The position numbers and the translations under genes are program-made. From NCBI RefSeq assembly GCF_012726265.1, contig NZ_JAASAG010000003.1:757819-821818 (forward strand): a stretch of 64,000 nucleotides of DNA. Direction: 5' to 3'. This document shows positions 1-9,547 of this stretch, in pieces. The notes beneath the pieces are model-generated. The model ran no database searches. It had not been told where the DNA came from and was given only the letters and a program-made list of their open reading frames with translations. This DNA comes from Streptomyces sp. HNM0575. Lineage in GTDB: Bacteria > Actinomycetota > Actinomycetes > Streptomycetales > Streptomycetaceae. Positions within the stretch are counted from its first letter, which is position 1. Each line of letters begins with the position of its first letter.

Positions 1-750
1 CTCTACCTGGCCGCCGAGCTGCTCGCGTTCGCCGCGAAACGTCCGGCACTGCTCTCCGGGCGGCTGCCGCGGGGACTGCGGGTGCCGCTGGCGGAGGGGA
101 TGGATCTGCGCGGCAGGCACTGGCGGGGCCGCCGCGTCGGGCAGTTGTGCCGGCAGGCGGACGGCCCGTGGGAGGCGGCTGCCGCTCGGGCCGCGGTGCT
201 CGGCGAGGCGGTGCTGGAGCAGGCGGTCCCGGACGCCGGCGAGCGGCGCAGACTGAGCGCTCTGCGGCCCGAGTTGCTGCCGCTCGCCGGGAAGCCCGCC
301 GCTGTCCGCGAGGTGGCGGGAGAGCTGTGCACGGCGGTCCCGGAGGACGAGATCTTCTGGCAACGGCTCATGCTCGCGGCCGACTTGGAGTACGCGCGAG
401 CCTCGGAGCGGGGCTCCGCATCCGCAGCCACCGCGGAGGCGGCGGCCCCGGACCGGCAGGACGACCCGACGGGGGAGGACCTCCCTGCCCACGGCCTCCT
501 GTTGGGGAGGCCTCACGCGTCATGGCCGGAGCGGCCCGCGGGGCGGCGGTCCTATGAGGGCGGCGTCCTGGGCCGGGACAGGGCCCGGGCCCTTCAGCAA
601 CGCACCCGTGTGCTCGCGATGCTGCGTGCCCCGCGGCAGAGCACGGCGCGGCAGTGTCCGCCCGCTGACGGTGCGGGGGACCGGAGTCCGGGGCGTGACC
701 GTGGCCGGTCGCTGGACAGGGACGGGCGGCTCAGCCACCCACCTTTCTGA
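1..750 (+). CDS. C-terminal part of an unrecognised protein (5' end outside window)
   Basis: Frame 1 is open from the first base to a TGA at 748-750. The first 140 or so residues look like a real globular protein: alternating Leu/Ala helices, an acidic patch and an EIFW motif near residue 118. I do not recognise the family. The tail after about residue 145 is low-complexity Arg/Pro/Gly sequence and may not be conserved. The last 20 bases overlap the 3' end of the convergent thioesterase gene. The start lies upstream of the window, so domain content and function cannot be judged. The coding assignment rests only on the open frame and the protein-like composition of the first half. Confidence 0.4.
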   Translation, partial: LYLAAELLAFAAKRPALLSGRLPRGLRVPLAEGMDLRGRHWRGRRVGQLCRQADGPWEAAAARAAVLGEAVLEQAVPDAGERRRLSALRPELLPLAGKPAAVREVAGELCTAVPEDEIFWQRLMLAADLEYARASERGSASAATAEAAAPDRQDDPTGEDLPAHGLLLGRPHASWPERPAGRRSYEGGVLGRDRARALQQRTRVLAMLRAPRQSTARQCPPADGAGDRSPGRDRGRSLDRDGRLSHPPF

Positions 751-1597
751 ACAGGCCCTCCTGCATCACCGAGACGATCAACTGGCCGTCGCGGTCGAAG
801 ATCTGGCCCCGTGCCAGCCCTCTTCCGCCGGTCGCGATGGGCGACTCCTGCTGGTACAGGAACCATTCGTCCGCGCGGAACGGCCTGTGGAACCACATCG
901 CGTGATCGAGGGAGGCCATGTCGAAGCCCCTCGGACCCCACAGCGGTTCGACGGGGATGCGTACGGCGTCGAGGAGCGTCATGTCGCTGGCGTAGGTGAG
1001 CGCGCAGGTATGCACGAGAGGGTCGTCGCCCAGGGAACCGATGGCCCGCATCCACACCCCGCTGCGGGGCTCCACGTCCCGCAGTTCGCCCGAGTCCCAG
1101 CGCAGCCGCTCCACGTAGCGGATGTCGAACGCCATGCGGCGCTCCATGCGCTCCAGGGTCTCGGGAAGTTCGCCGAGCCGGTCGCGGATCTCCTCGCCCA
1201 GCTTCGGAAGGCCCTCGGGGCCGGGCACGTCAGGCATCGGGACCTGATGGTCGATGCCTGTCTCCGGCTGATGGAAGGAGGCGGTGAGGTTGAAGATGGT
1301 CCTGCCCTGCTGCACGGCCACGACGCGCCGGGTGGTGAACGAGCGGCCGTCCCGCACCCGTTCGACCTGGTACACGATGGGCACGCCGGGCACCCCGGGC
1401 CGCAGGAAGTACGCGTGCAGCGAGTGCACGGGGCGCTGCCCGTCCGTGGTGCGTCCCGCGGCGACCAGGGCCTGTCCGGCCACCTGCCCGCCGAAGACGC
1501 GCTGGAGGTTCTCCCGGGGGCTGCGGCCGCGGAAGATGTTGATCTCGATCTGTTCCAGGTCGAGAAGGGCGGCGAGCTGTTCGGCGGGGCTGTTCAT
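731..1597 (-). CDS. tesB: Acyl-CoA thioesterase II (TesB family)
   Basis: The 288-residue product has the double-hotdog layout and usual length of TesB thioesterases, which hydrolyse medium and long acyl-CoA to free acid and CoA in the cytoplasm. The N-terminal hotdog carries the FGGQVAGQAL helix typical of the family. The C-terminal hotdog carries LDHAMWFHRPF, with the family's catalytic Asp, and ends in MQEGLFR. The start is ATG at 1597, preceded by a purine-rich stretch. It lies 88 bp downstream of the helicase gene on the same strand and may be cotranscribed with it. The family assignment is secure; the physiological substrate is not known from sequence. Confidence 0.9.
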   Translation of the reverse strand: MNSPAEQLAALLDLEQIEINIFRGRSPRENLQRVFGGQVAGQALVAAGRTTDGQRPVHSLHAYFLRPGVPGVPIVYQVERVRDGRSFTTRRVVAVQQGRTIFNLTASFHQPETGIDHQVPMPDVPGPEGLPKLGEEIRDRLGELPETLERMERRMAFDIRYVERLRWDSGELRDVEPRSGVWMRAIGSLGDDPLVHTCALTYASDMTLLDAVRIPVEPLWGPRGFDMASLDHAMWFHRPFRADEWFLYQQESPIATGGRGLARGQIFDRDGQLIVSVMQEGLFRKVGG

Positions 1598-1685
1598 GGG
1601 GCGTGCTCCTCTTCCGGATGCGGCGGGCCCGCCGGACGCCGGGAATCCGTTCCGGGCCGCGGGTCCTTCGCGCGGCGCGGGCCGC

Positions 1686-4220
1686 TCACAGCCGGCCCAC
1701 GTCGGTCACCTTGATCACGGCACGGCCCTCCTCGTCGGACGCGGTCAGGTCGACCTCGGCGGAGACGCCCCAGTCGTGGTCGCCCTCCGGGTCGGCGAAG
1801 GTCTGCCGCACCCGCCACAGCCCCTCCTCGGGCACCTCCTCGATGCGCAGCAGAGCCGGCCCGCGGGCGTCGGGGCCGGTGCCCATGTCGTCGTACTCGT
1901 CCCAGTAGCCGTCCAGGGCCTCCGCCCAGGCGTCCTCGTCCCAGCCGGAGTCGGCGTCGAGCTCGCCCAGTTCCGCGACCTTGTCGAGGGCGGCCAGCTC
2001 CACGCGGCGGAACATCGCGTTGCGCACCAGGACCCGGAAGGCGCGGGAGTTGGCCGTGACGGGCCTGACACGGTCGGCGCGTTCCTGCGCCTCGTCGGCG
2101 CTCTCCGCCGGGGCCGCGGCCGTCTCGGGGTTGGCCAGCTGCTCCCACTCGTCCAGCAGGCTGGAGTCGACCTGACGGACCATCTCGCCGAGCCATTCGA
2201 CGATGTCCTGGAAGTCCTCGGACTTCTTGTCCTCGGGGACGGTGTGCTCCAGCGCCTTGTACGCGCCGGCGAGGTAGCGCAGCACGATGCCCTCGGTGCG
2301 GGCGAGTTCGTAGAAGGAGACGAACTCGGCGAAGGTCATGGCGCGTTCGTACATGTCGCGGACGACCGACTTCGGCGAGAGCGGATGGTCGCCGACCCAA
2401 GGGTGGGACTTGCGGTAGAGGCCGTAGGCGTGGAAGAGGAGTTCGTCGAGCGGCTGCGGATGGCCGATGTCCATCAGCCGTTCCATCCGCTCCTCGTACT
2501 CGAGGCCGTCGGCCTTCATCTGCGCGACGGCCTCGCCCTTGGCCTTGTTGGTCTGCGCGGCCAGGATCTGCCGCGGGTCGTCGAGGGTCGACTCGACGAC
2601 GGAGACCATGTCGAGGGCGTAGGAGGGGGATTCGGGGTCGAGCAGTTCGAAGGCCGCGAGTGCGAAGGTGGACAGGGGCTGGTTGAGCGCGAAGTCGTGC
2701 TGGAGATCGACGGTGAGCCGTACGTCACGGCCCTGCGCGTCGGGCTCGTCGAGCCGTTCCACGACGCCGCCGTCCAGCAGCGAGCGGTAGACGGCGATCG
2801 CCCTGCGGATGTGCCGCAGCTGGGAGCGGCGGTCCTCGTGGTTGTCCTCCAGCAGCTTGCGCATCTGCGAGAAGGCGTCGCCGGGGCGGGCGATCACCGA
2901 CAGCAGCATCGCGTGGGTCACGCGGAAGCGGGAGGTCAGCGGCTCGGGATCGGAGGCGATCAGTTTCTCGAAGGTCTGCTGCCCCCAGTTGACGAACCCT
3001 TCGGGGGCCTTCTTCCGCACGACCTTCCGCCGCTTCTTCGGGTCGTCGCCGGCCTTGGCGAGCGCCTTCTCATTCTCGACGACGTGCTCGGGCGCCTGAG
3101 CGACGACGAAGCCGGAGGTGTCGAACCCGGCCCGCCCCGCGCGGCCCGCGATCTGGTGGAACTCCCGCGCGCGCAGCGTACGGACGCGGGTGCCGTCGTA
3201 CTTGGTGAGGGCGGTGAACAGCACTGTGCGGATGGGCACGTTGACGCCGACGCCGAGCGTGTCGGTGCCGCAGATGACCTTCAGCAGACCCGCCTGCGCG
3301 AGCCGTTCCACGAGCCTGCGGTACTTGGGCAGCATGCCCGCGTGGTGCACGCCGACGCCGTGCCGCACGTACCGCGAGAGATTGCGGCCGAATCGGGTGG
3401 TGAAGCGGAAGTTCCCGATGATCCTGGCGATCTCGTCCTTCTCGACGCGGGTGCACATGTTGATGCTCATCAGCGCCTGTGCCCGCTCCACCGCCTGCGC
3501 CTGCGTGAAGTGCACGATGTAGACCGGCGCTTGACGGGTCTCCAGAAGTTCCGTGACCGTCTCGGTGAGGGACGTCGTGCGGTACTCGTACGACAGCGGC
3601 ACCGGCCGGGTGGCGGAGCGCACGACCGCCGTCTCGCGGCCCGTACGGCGCTTCAGGTCCTCCTCGAAGCGGCTCACGTCGCCGAGCGTCGCCGACATCA
3701 GCACGAACTGCGCCTGCGGGAGTTCCAGCAGCGGGATCTGCCAGGCCCAGCCCCGGTCGGGCTCGGCGTAGAAGTGGAACTCGTCCATCACCACCTGCCC
3801 GATGTCGGCCTCGGCGCCGTCGCGCAGCGCGATCGAGGCGAGAACCTCGGCGGTGCAGCAGATGACGGGAGCGTCGGCGTTGACGGACGCGTCGCCGGTG
3901 AGCATGCCGACGTTCTCGGTGCCGAAGATCTTGCAGAGGTCGAAGAACTTCTCCGAGACGAGAGCCTTGATCGGAGCGGTGTAGAAGGTGACCTCGTCGC
4001 GGGCGAGAGCCGCGAAGTGAGCACCCGCGGCGACCAGGCTCTTCCCGGAGCCGGTGGGGGTGGAGAGGATCACGTTCGCACCGGAGACAACCTCGATCAG
4101 CGCCTCCTCCTGCGCCGGGTAGAGCGAGATGCCCCTCTCCTCGGCCCAGCCGGAGAAGGCCTCGTAGAGGGCGTCGGGGTCGGCGTCGCTCGGCATCTGA
4201 TCGATAAGGCTGGCTGTCAC
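1686..4220 (-). CDS. DEAD/DEAH-family RNA helicase (Ski2/HelY-like, DUF3516-type C-terminus)
   Basis: A superfamily 2 helicase of about 844 residues. The N-terminal RecA-like domain has Walker A TPTGSGKS and motif II DEFH in place of the common DEAH/DEVH. The second RecA domain has the QIAGRAGRAG motif VI. The C-terminal 400 residues match the helical/DUF3516 extension of actinobacterial Ski2-like helicases, which are thought to act in RNA metabolism. I chose GTG 4220 (protein begins V-T-A-S-L-I-D-Q) because the sequence upstream is not domain-like; an in-frame ATG at 4229 is equally possible. The frame stays open further upstream to 4298, without a convincing ribosome site. The gene precedes tesB on the same strand. 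Confidence 0.88.
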   Translation of the reverse strand: MTASLIDQMPSDADPDALYEAFSGWAEERGISLYPAQEEALIEVVSGANVILSTPTGSGKSLVAAGAHFAALARDEVTFYTAPIKALVSEKFFDLCKIFGTENVGMLTGDASVNADAPVICCTAEVLASIALRDGAEADIGQVVMDEFHFYAEPDRGWAWQIPLLELPQAQFVLMSATLGDVSRFEEDLKRRTGRETAVVRSATRPVPLSYEYRTTSLTETVTELLETRQAPVYIVHFTQAQAVERAQALMSINMCTRVEKDEIARIIGNFRFTTRFGRNLSRYVRHGVGVHHAGMLPKYRRLVERLAQAGLLKVICGTDTLGVGVNVPIRTVLFTALTKYDGTRVRTLRAREFHQIAGRAGRAGFDTSGFVVAQAPEHVVENEKALAKAGDDPKKRRKVVRKKAPEGFVNWGQQTFEKLIASDPEPLTSRFRVTHAMLLSVIARPGDAFSQMRKLLEDNHEDRRSQLRHIRRAIAVYRSLLDGGVVERLDEPDAQGRDVRLTVDLQHDFALNQPLSTFALAAFELLDPESPSYALDMVSVVESTLDDPRQILAAQTNKAKGEAVAQMKADGLEYEERMERLMDIGHPQPLDELLFHAYGLYRKSHPWVGDHPLSPKSVVRDMYERAMTFAEFVSFYELARTEGIVLRYLAGAYKALEHTVPEDKKSEDFQDIVEWLGEMVRQVDSSLLDEWEQLANPETAAAPAESADEAQERADRVRPVTANSRAFRVLVRNAMFRRVELAALDKVAELGELDADSGWDEDAWAEALDGYWDEYDDMGTGPDARGPALLRIEEVPEEGLWRVRQTFADPEGDHDWGVSAEVDLTASDEEGRAVIKVTDVGRL

Positions 4221-4410
4221 GCACCCCATACTGCCTGCCTCGTGCGCGCTACCGGGAACCGGTGCCCGTCCCGTGATCATCTGCCGATACGCTGTCACGC
4301 CGAAAAGGCGTCAGCAGGCGGGGCGATCCTGGCGTCCACAGCGGGCAGTTGGGGCCGCACCCGGCTGCGGGCGCCGTCATCGCGAGCAGTCACAGGGGTG
4401 GGGGACCGAC

Positions 4411-5205
4411 ATGATGGGACCGGCGCATTCGCTGTCGGGAGCGGCGGCGTGGCTCGGGGCGGGAGCGGCGGCGGCCGCACTGGACCACCCGATGCCCTGG
4501 CCGGTGCTGCTGGCGGGCTCCCTGATCAGCTCGGGGGCCGCGCTCGCTCCGGACCTCGATCACAAGTCGGCGACCATCTCCCGTGCCTTCGGGCCGTTCT
4601 CGCGCGGGTTGTGCGGAGTGATCGACAAGCTGTCCGAGGCGGTCTACAACTCCACCCGCGGCCACGGCGAGCGGCGCCGCTCGGGCGGACACCGCACCCT
4701 CACGCACACCTGGCCGTGGGCGCTCTTCCTCGGCGTCGGATTCTCGGCTGCGGCGGTCTTCGGCGGGCACTGGGCGGTGCTGGTGATCCTCTTCATCCAC
4801 ATGGTGCTGGCCGTGGAGGGACTGCTGTGGCGGGCGGCCCGCGTCTCCAGCGACATACTGGTGTGGCTGCTCGGCGCGACGAGCGCCTGGACCCTCGCCG
4901 ACGTACTCGACCGCCCGGGCAACGGCTCGGACTGGCTCTTCACCGGGCCGGGCCAGGAGTACCTGTGGCTGGGGCTGCCGATAGTGCTCGGGGCGCTGGT
5001 GCACAACATCGGCGACGCCATCACCGTCTCCGGATGCCCGATCCTCTGGCCCGTGAAGATCGACGGCAAGCGCTGGTATCCGCTGGGCACACCGGAGTTC
5101 ATGCGCTTCCGCGCCGGGGCGTGGGTCGAGACGAGGCTGCTGATGCCGCTGTTCATGCTGCTCGGGGGCGCGGGCGGGCTCTTCGCGCTCGGCGTCATCG
5201 GCTGA
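4411..5205 (+). CDS. Membrane-bound metal-dependent hydrolase (YdjM / DUF457 family)
   Basis: A 264-residue integral membrane protein with about five hydrophobic segments. It carries the family's metal-ligand pattern: PDLDH near residue 50 and HRTLTHTW near residue 94, as in the YdjM/LexA-regulated inner-membrane hydrolases. The substrate of this family is not established. The start is ATG 4411, with a GGGG tract about 8 bases upstream; earlier in-frame codons encode Arg-rich sequence without a membrane segment. It lies alone between the divergent helicase and the convergent ABC transporter. The family call is good; the function remains generic. Confidence 0.8.
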   Translation: MMGPAHSLSGAAAWLGAGAAAAALDHPMPWPVLLAGSLISSGAALAPDLDHKSATISRAFGPFSRGLCGVIDKLSEAVYNSTRGHGERRRSGGHRTLTHTWPWALFLGVGFSAAAVFGGHWAVLVILFIHMVLAVEGLLWRAARVSSDILVWLLGATSAWTLADVLDRPGNGSDWLFTGPGQEYLWLGLPIVLGALVHNIGDAITVSGCPILWPVKIDGKRWYPLGTPEFMRFRAGAWVETRLLMPLFMLLGGAGGLFALGVIG

Positions 5206-5225
5206 GAGCCACGCTCCGCACGCCG

Positions 5226-7193
5226 TCAGCCGTGCCAGGAGCGCCAGAGCGCGGCGTACGCTCCGTCCGCCCCGACCAGGGCGTCGTGACTGCCCAGTTC
5301 GCTGATGCGTCCGTCCTCCACGACGGCGATCACGTCTGCGTCGTGCGCGGTGTGCAGCCGGTGCGCGATGGCCACGACCGTGCGGCCCTCCAGCACCTGC
5401 GCGAGCGAACGCTCCAAGTGCCGGGCGGCACGCGGATCCAGCAGCGACGTGGCCTCGTCCAGTACCAGCGTGTGCGGGTCGGCCAGCACCAGCCGTGCCA
5501 GCGCGATCTGCTGTGCGTGCGCCGGAGCGACGAAGATCCCCCCGGAGCCGACCTCGCTGTCGAGGCCGTCCGGGAGCGACCGTGCCCACTCGTCGGCATC
5601 GACGGCGCTCAGCGCCGCCCACAGTTCGGTGTCGCTCGCTCCCGTACGGGCCAGGAGGAGGTTGTCGCGGAGCGACCCCACGAAGACGTGGTGCTCCTGA
5701 TTGACGAGCGCGACGTGGCGGCGGACCCGTTCAGCGGGCATCCGCGACAACTCGGCCTCGCCGAGCGCGACTTCACCGGTGCGCGGTCCGTAGACGCCCG
5801 CCAGCAGCCGGCCCAGGGTGGACTTGCCCGCTCCCGACGGGCCCACCAGCGCCACGCGGGTGCCGGGCGGCACGCGCATCGTCACCCCGTGCAGCACGTC
5901 CGTGCCGGTGCGGTAGCCGAACCGCACGTCCTTCGCGTGCAGTTCGCGGCCCCGCGGAGCCAGCTGACCGTCCCCGCTGTCGGGTTCGATCTCCCGTACG
6001 CCCACGAGCCGGCCCAACGAGACCTGTGCGACCTGGAGTTCGTCGTACCAGCGAAGGATCAGCCCGACCGGCTCGAAGAGCATCTGCACCAGCAGCGCCC
6101 CCGTCGTCAGCTGCCCCACGCCGATCCAGCCCCACAGCACGAATGTGCCGCCGAGGACGACCACACCGGCCACGAGCAGCAGATTGGTGACGTTGACGAC
6201 GGGAAACAGGACGGAGCGCAGCCAGAGCGTGTAGCGCTCCCACGCGGTCCACTGCGAGATCCTCCGCTCGGACAGCGCGATGCGGCGCGCACCGAGCCGG
6301 TGGGCCTCCACGGTGCGTCCGGCGTCGACCGTCTCGGCCAGTGCCCCGGCTACGGCGGCATATCCGGCGGCCTCGGACCGGTAGGCGCTCGGAGCACGGC
6401 GGTAGTACCAGCGGCAGCCGGCCAGCAGCACGGGAAGTGCGACGAGCACCGCAAGCGCCAGCGGCGGCGCGGTGACCGTCAGCCCCCCGAGCAGCAGCGC
6501 CGTCCATACGACGCCGACGGACAGCTGCGGCACGGCCTCCCGCATCGCGTTGGCCAGCCGGTCGATGTCCGTGGTGATCCGGGAGAGCAGATCGCCGGTG
6601 CCGGCCCGCTCCAGCACTCCCGGCGGCAGCGCGACCGACCGTACGAGGAAGTCCTCACGCAGGTCCGCCAGCATCCGCTCGCCGAGCGTCGCGCCGCGCA
6701 GCCGCACCTCCCGCACGAACACGCTCTGCACGGCGAGCGCCAGCAGGAAGAGACCGATCACCCGGCCCAGCGGGAGGTCGTCGCCGCCGGAGGTGAGGTC
6801 CTCGACGAGGCCGCCCAGCAGATACGGCCCCGCCATGGACGCCAGCACCGCGATCGTGTTGACGAGGACGAGCGTGACGAAGGCCCGCCTGTGCCGGCGC
6901 AGCAGTTCGCGCACATAGCCACGGACGGTGGCCGGGCAGCCGACCGGGAGGGTGGTGGCGTTCTCCGAGGCGGCGGGGTCGTAGCCGGGCGGTGCGACGC
7001 CGAGGGTTCCGCCACCGGCGGAGGCGGCCCGGCCCGCAGCGGCGGCACCGGCAGGAGCGGCATGGGTGTCAGCACCCCTGGTGTCTGCGGCACCGGTGTC
7101 TGCGGCCCGCGCAGGAGCGGCACCGGCATCAGCACCCCTTTTGTCAGCGGCACCGGGGGAGGCGACGGGCGGGGCGCTGTCGGAGGCGGTCAT
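5226..7193 (-). CDS. ABC exporter half-transporter, subunit B (degenerate signature motif)
   Basis: A 655-residue fused permease plus nucleotide-binding domain of the ABCB type. The first 75 or so residues are an Ala/Gly/Asp-rich repeat built on an A-D-T-R-G theme. A six-helix membrane domain follows, then the ATPase domain. Walker A (GPSGAGKST) and Walker B (LVLDEAT) are intact. The signature reads APAHAQQIALAR where LSGGQ is expected, so this subunit lacks a normal C-loop. ATG 7193 overlaps the stop of the upstream ABC gene by 4 bp (ATGA), so the two are translationally coupled and almost certainly form a heterodimer. The substrate is unknown; such pairs often export peptides, lipids or drugs. 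Confidence 0.9.
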   Translation of the reverse strand: MTASDSAPPVASPGAADKRGADAGAAPARAADTGAADTRGADTHAAPAGAAAAGRAASAGGGTLGVAPPGYDPAASENATTLPVGCPATVRGYVRELLRRHRRAFVTLVLVNTIAVLASMAGPYLLGGLVEDLTSGGDDLPLGRVIGLFLLALAVQSVFVREVRLRGATLGERMLADLREDFLVRSVALPPGVLERAGTGDLLSRITTDIDRLANAMREAVPQLSVGVVWTALLLGGLTVTAPPLALAVLVALPVLLAGCRWYYRRAPSAYRSEAAGYAAVAGALAETVDAGRTVEAHRLGARRIALSERRISQWTAWERYTLWLRSVLFPVVNVTNLLLVAGVVVLGGTFVLWGWIGVGQLTTGALLVQMLFEPVGLILRWYDELQVAQVSLGRLVGVREIEPDSGDGQLAPRGRELHAKDVRFGYRTGTDVLHGVTMRVPPGTRVALVGPSGAGKSTLGRLLAGVYGPRTGEVALGEAELSRMPAERVRRHVALVNQEHHVFVGSLRDNLLLARTGASDTELWAALSAVDADEWARSLPDGLDSEVGSGGIFVAPAHAQQIALARLVLADPHTLVLDEATSLLDPRAARHLERSLAQVLEGRTVVAIAHRLHTAHDADVIAVVEDGRISELGSHDALVGADGAYAALWRSWHG

Positions 7194-9283
7194 GTGCGCT
7201 CGGCTCCTTCCCGCTGTGCGAGCTTCGTGCGTCCTTCGAGTACGGGGGAGTGTCCGGGCGCGGTCGCGGCCCCGGATCCGGCGCCCCCGGATCCGGCGGC
7301 CCCGGCGGCCCCGGCCGCGGCATCGGACGCTTCGGCAGCGGTGCCGACTCCCGCCCCGGCACCTCGTCCCTCGGCGGCTCCACCGGGCTCCCCGGTCTGC
7401 CCGGTCTGCTCGGCCGGCTCGATCTGCTCGGTCTCGCGCGTCACCACGGAGCGGTATCCGGCGTGCGTGCGCAGCAGTTCACGGTGCGGTCCGGCGGCCA
7501 GCACCTCGGAGCCGCGCACCAGGGCGACGCGTTCCGCCTGGTCGAGCATCAGCGGGCTGGAGGTGAACACCACCGTCGTGCGGCCCTCCCGCACCCGGCG
7601 CAGCGACCGTGCGATGCGGGCCTCGGTGTGGGCGTCGACCGCCGACGTGGGTTCGTCCAGCACCAGTACCGGCGGATCGGCGACCAGCGAGCGTGCCAGC
7701 GCCAGCCGCTGTCGCTGCCCGCCCGAGAGGGACCGGCCGCGCTCGGTGACCGACGCGTCGAGCGGGTCGCCGTCGCTGGCCCCGGGGCTTGCCTGCTTGA
7801 GTGCGTCCAGTACGTCGCCGCACTGCGCCGCTTCCAGAGCGCGTTCATCGGGTACGGCGCCGGAGCCGGGTACGTCCAGCAGCTCCCGCAGCGTGCCCGA
7901 GAGCAGCACCGGGTCCTTGTCCTGTACGAGCACGGCCGAGCGTGCACTCGCGAGCGGCATGTCGTCGAGCGGCATCCCTCCGAGGAGGACCGAGGCGGAG
8001 CCGTCATGTTCCGGCGCGTGACCGCCGAGCCGGTCCGCGAGCCGTCCTGCGGCCTCCGGGTCTCCGCACACCACGGCGGTCAACTGCCCTGCGGGGGCGA
8101 GCAGTCCCGTCACGGGATCGTAGAGATCGCGACAGAGCATGTCGCCCGTGCCCGGCGGCTCCGCCGCGGTCCCGGCTCCCTCTCCCGCGACGCCCGTGGC
8201 CCCGGCCGTGCCCTCGTCCCCGGCCTCTCCCTCTACCCCTCCCTGGTCTTCCGCCTCGCCGCGAGCCTCCACGCCCGCGTCCCCGCTCCCGCGGCGCAGT
8301 CCCAGGACACGGACGGCCCGCCGTGCCGAAGGACGCGAGAAGGAGTACGCCATGGCGAACTCCTGGAACAACCGCAGCGGGAAGAGCAGAAAGGTCACCG
8401 CCCCGTAGACGGTGACCAGTTCACCCACCCCGATACGTCCGTCCAGTGCAAGCCGCGTGCCGTGCCAGACGACCGCCACCAGCAGCAGCCCGGGCAGTGC
8501 GACCTGCACGGCCTCGATCAGCGCCCACATCCGCGCCGTGCGCACGGCCGCCCGGCGCACCTCCTGCGAGGCCCTCCGGTAGCGCGTCAGGAACAGCTCC
8601 TCGCCCCCGATTCCGCGCAGCACCCGCAGTCCGGCCACGGTGTCCGCGGCGAGTTCCGTGGCCCGTCCCGCCTTCTCGCGCTGAAGGTCGGCGCGGCGCG
8701 TGGCGCGTGGCAGCAGCGGCAGCACGGTGACGGCCAGCACCACCATCCCCGCCGAGACGAGGACCCCTAGCTGCGGCTCGTAGAAGACCAGCCCGACGCA
8801 GACGCCGACCGTGGTCACCAGGGCCGCGCTGAAGCGGGAGGCGGACTCCACACACCAGCCGATCTTCTCGATGTCGCCCGTGGATACGGCGACCACCTCG
8901 CCCGCGGCGACCCGCTGGGTGAGCGTCGCACCGAGAGCGGCCGTCCTGCGGGCCAGCAGCTGCTGGACGCGGGCCGCGGCGGTGATCCAGTTCGTGATCG
9001 ACGTACGGTGCGTCATCGTGTCGCCCGTCGTGACCGTGACCGCGATGACCGCGAGCAAGGCCCCAGCTTCGAGCAGTCCGCGACCCGAACCGGCCACGAC
9101 CGCCTTCAGGGCCAGACCGACGACCGCCGGCACGAGGGCCACGGATCCCATGTGCATCGCGCCCCAGCCGAGCGACTTGGCCTGCCCGGTCACTTGCATG
9201 CGGAAGAGCCACAGCAGAAAGCGGGGCCCCGACCGCACATCGGGGACGCCGGGATCGGGATACGGAAGATCGCGAATCTGCAT
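7190..9283 (-). CDS. ABC exporter half-transporter, subunit A (degenerate Walker A)
   Basis: A 697-residue partner of the downstream ABC gene: six-helix membrane domain (about residues 20-310), an acidic Gly/Glu/Ala linker, the ATPase domain, and a C-terminal Ala/Gly tail. The signature LSGGQRQRLALAR and Walker B VLVLDEPTS are canonical. The Walker A position reads CGDPEAAGRL, lacking the GK[ST] core that holds the phosphates. The start is ATG 9283 (M-Q-I-R-D-L-P-Y); open sequence further upstream is Arg/Pro-rich and not protein-like. It is divergent from the L,D-transpeptidase gene across about 260 bp. With subunit B it can form only one complete ATP site. Confidence 0.9.
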   Translation of the reverse strand: MQIRDLPYPDPGVPDVRSGPRFLLWLFRMQVTGQAKSLGWGAMHMGSVALVPAVVGLALKAVVAGSGRGLLEAGALLAVIAVTVTTGDTMTHRTSITNWITAAARVQQLLARRTAALGATLTQRVAAGEVVAVSTGDIEKIGWCVESASRFSAALVTTVGVCVGLVFYEPQLGVLVSAGMVVLAVTVLPLLPRATRRADLQREKAGRATELAADTVAGLRVLRGIGGEELFLTRYRRASQEVRRAAVRTARMWALIEAVQVALPGLLLVAVVWHGTRLALDGRIGVGELVTVYGAVTFLLFPLRLFQEFAMAYSFSRPSARRAVRVLGLRRGSGDAGVEARGEAEDQGGVEGEAGDEGTAGATGVAGEGAGTAAEPPGTGDMLCRDLYDPVTGLLAPAGQLTAVVCGDPEAAGRLADRLGGHAPEHDGSASVLLGGMPLDDMPLASARSAVLVQDKDPVLLSGTLRELLDVPGSGAVPDERALEAAQCGDVLDALKQASPGASDGDPLDASVTERGRSLSGGQRQRLALARSLVADPPVLVLDEPTSAVDAHTEARIARSLRRVREGRTTVVFTSSPLMLDQAERVALVRGSEVLAAGPHRELLRTHAGYRSVVTRETEQIEPAEQTGQTGEPGGAAEGRGAGAGVGTAAEASDAAAGAAGAAGSGGAGSGAATAPGHSPVLEGRTKLAQREGAERT

Positions 9284-9547
9284 GACGTCCCAGAGCGGTC
9301 GGTACGAGTGGTGACCCGGTGCGGTGGCGGCGCGTGAGGGGTGTGGCCGCTCCGCAAGACTCGCCGTGCAACTGCCGCTGCGCAACGGGTTTTCCCACCG
9401 GTGCCGCCGTACGGCCGAAAGCACGGTTCCGCCCCGCCACCTGCGGCTGCGCACCTTTCGCGGCCGTCCGGCCCCCGGTCTTCGGTGGGCCTCGGCGGAC
9501 CCGGTGCGCCCGGCGTCCCACGGACCGCCACCCGGGGGAGTGGGAGC

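Noticed and set aside
1284..8021. 2245-codon plus-strand open frame across thioesterase, helicase, hydrolase and ABC genes
   Set aside because: It runs antisense to well-recognised genes and also across a same-strand gene in another frame. Its composition is Arg/Gly/Pro-rich with no family match.
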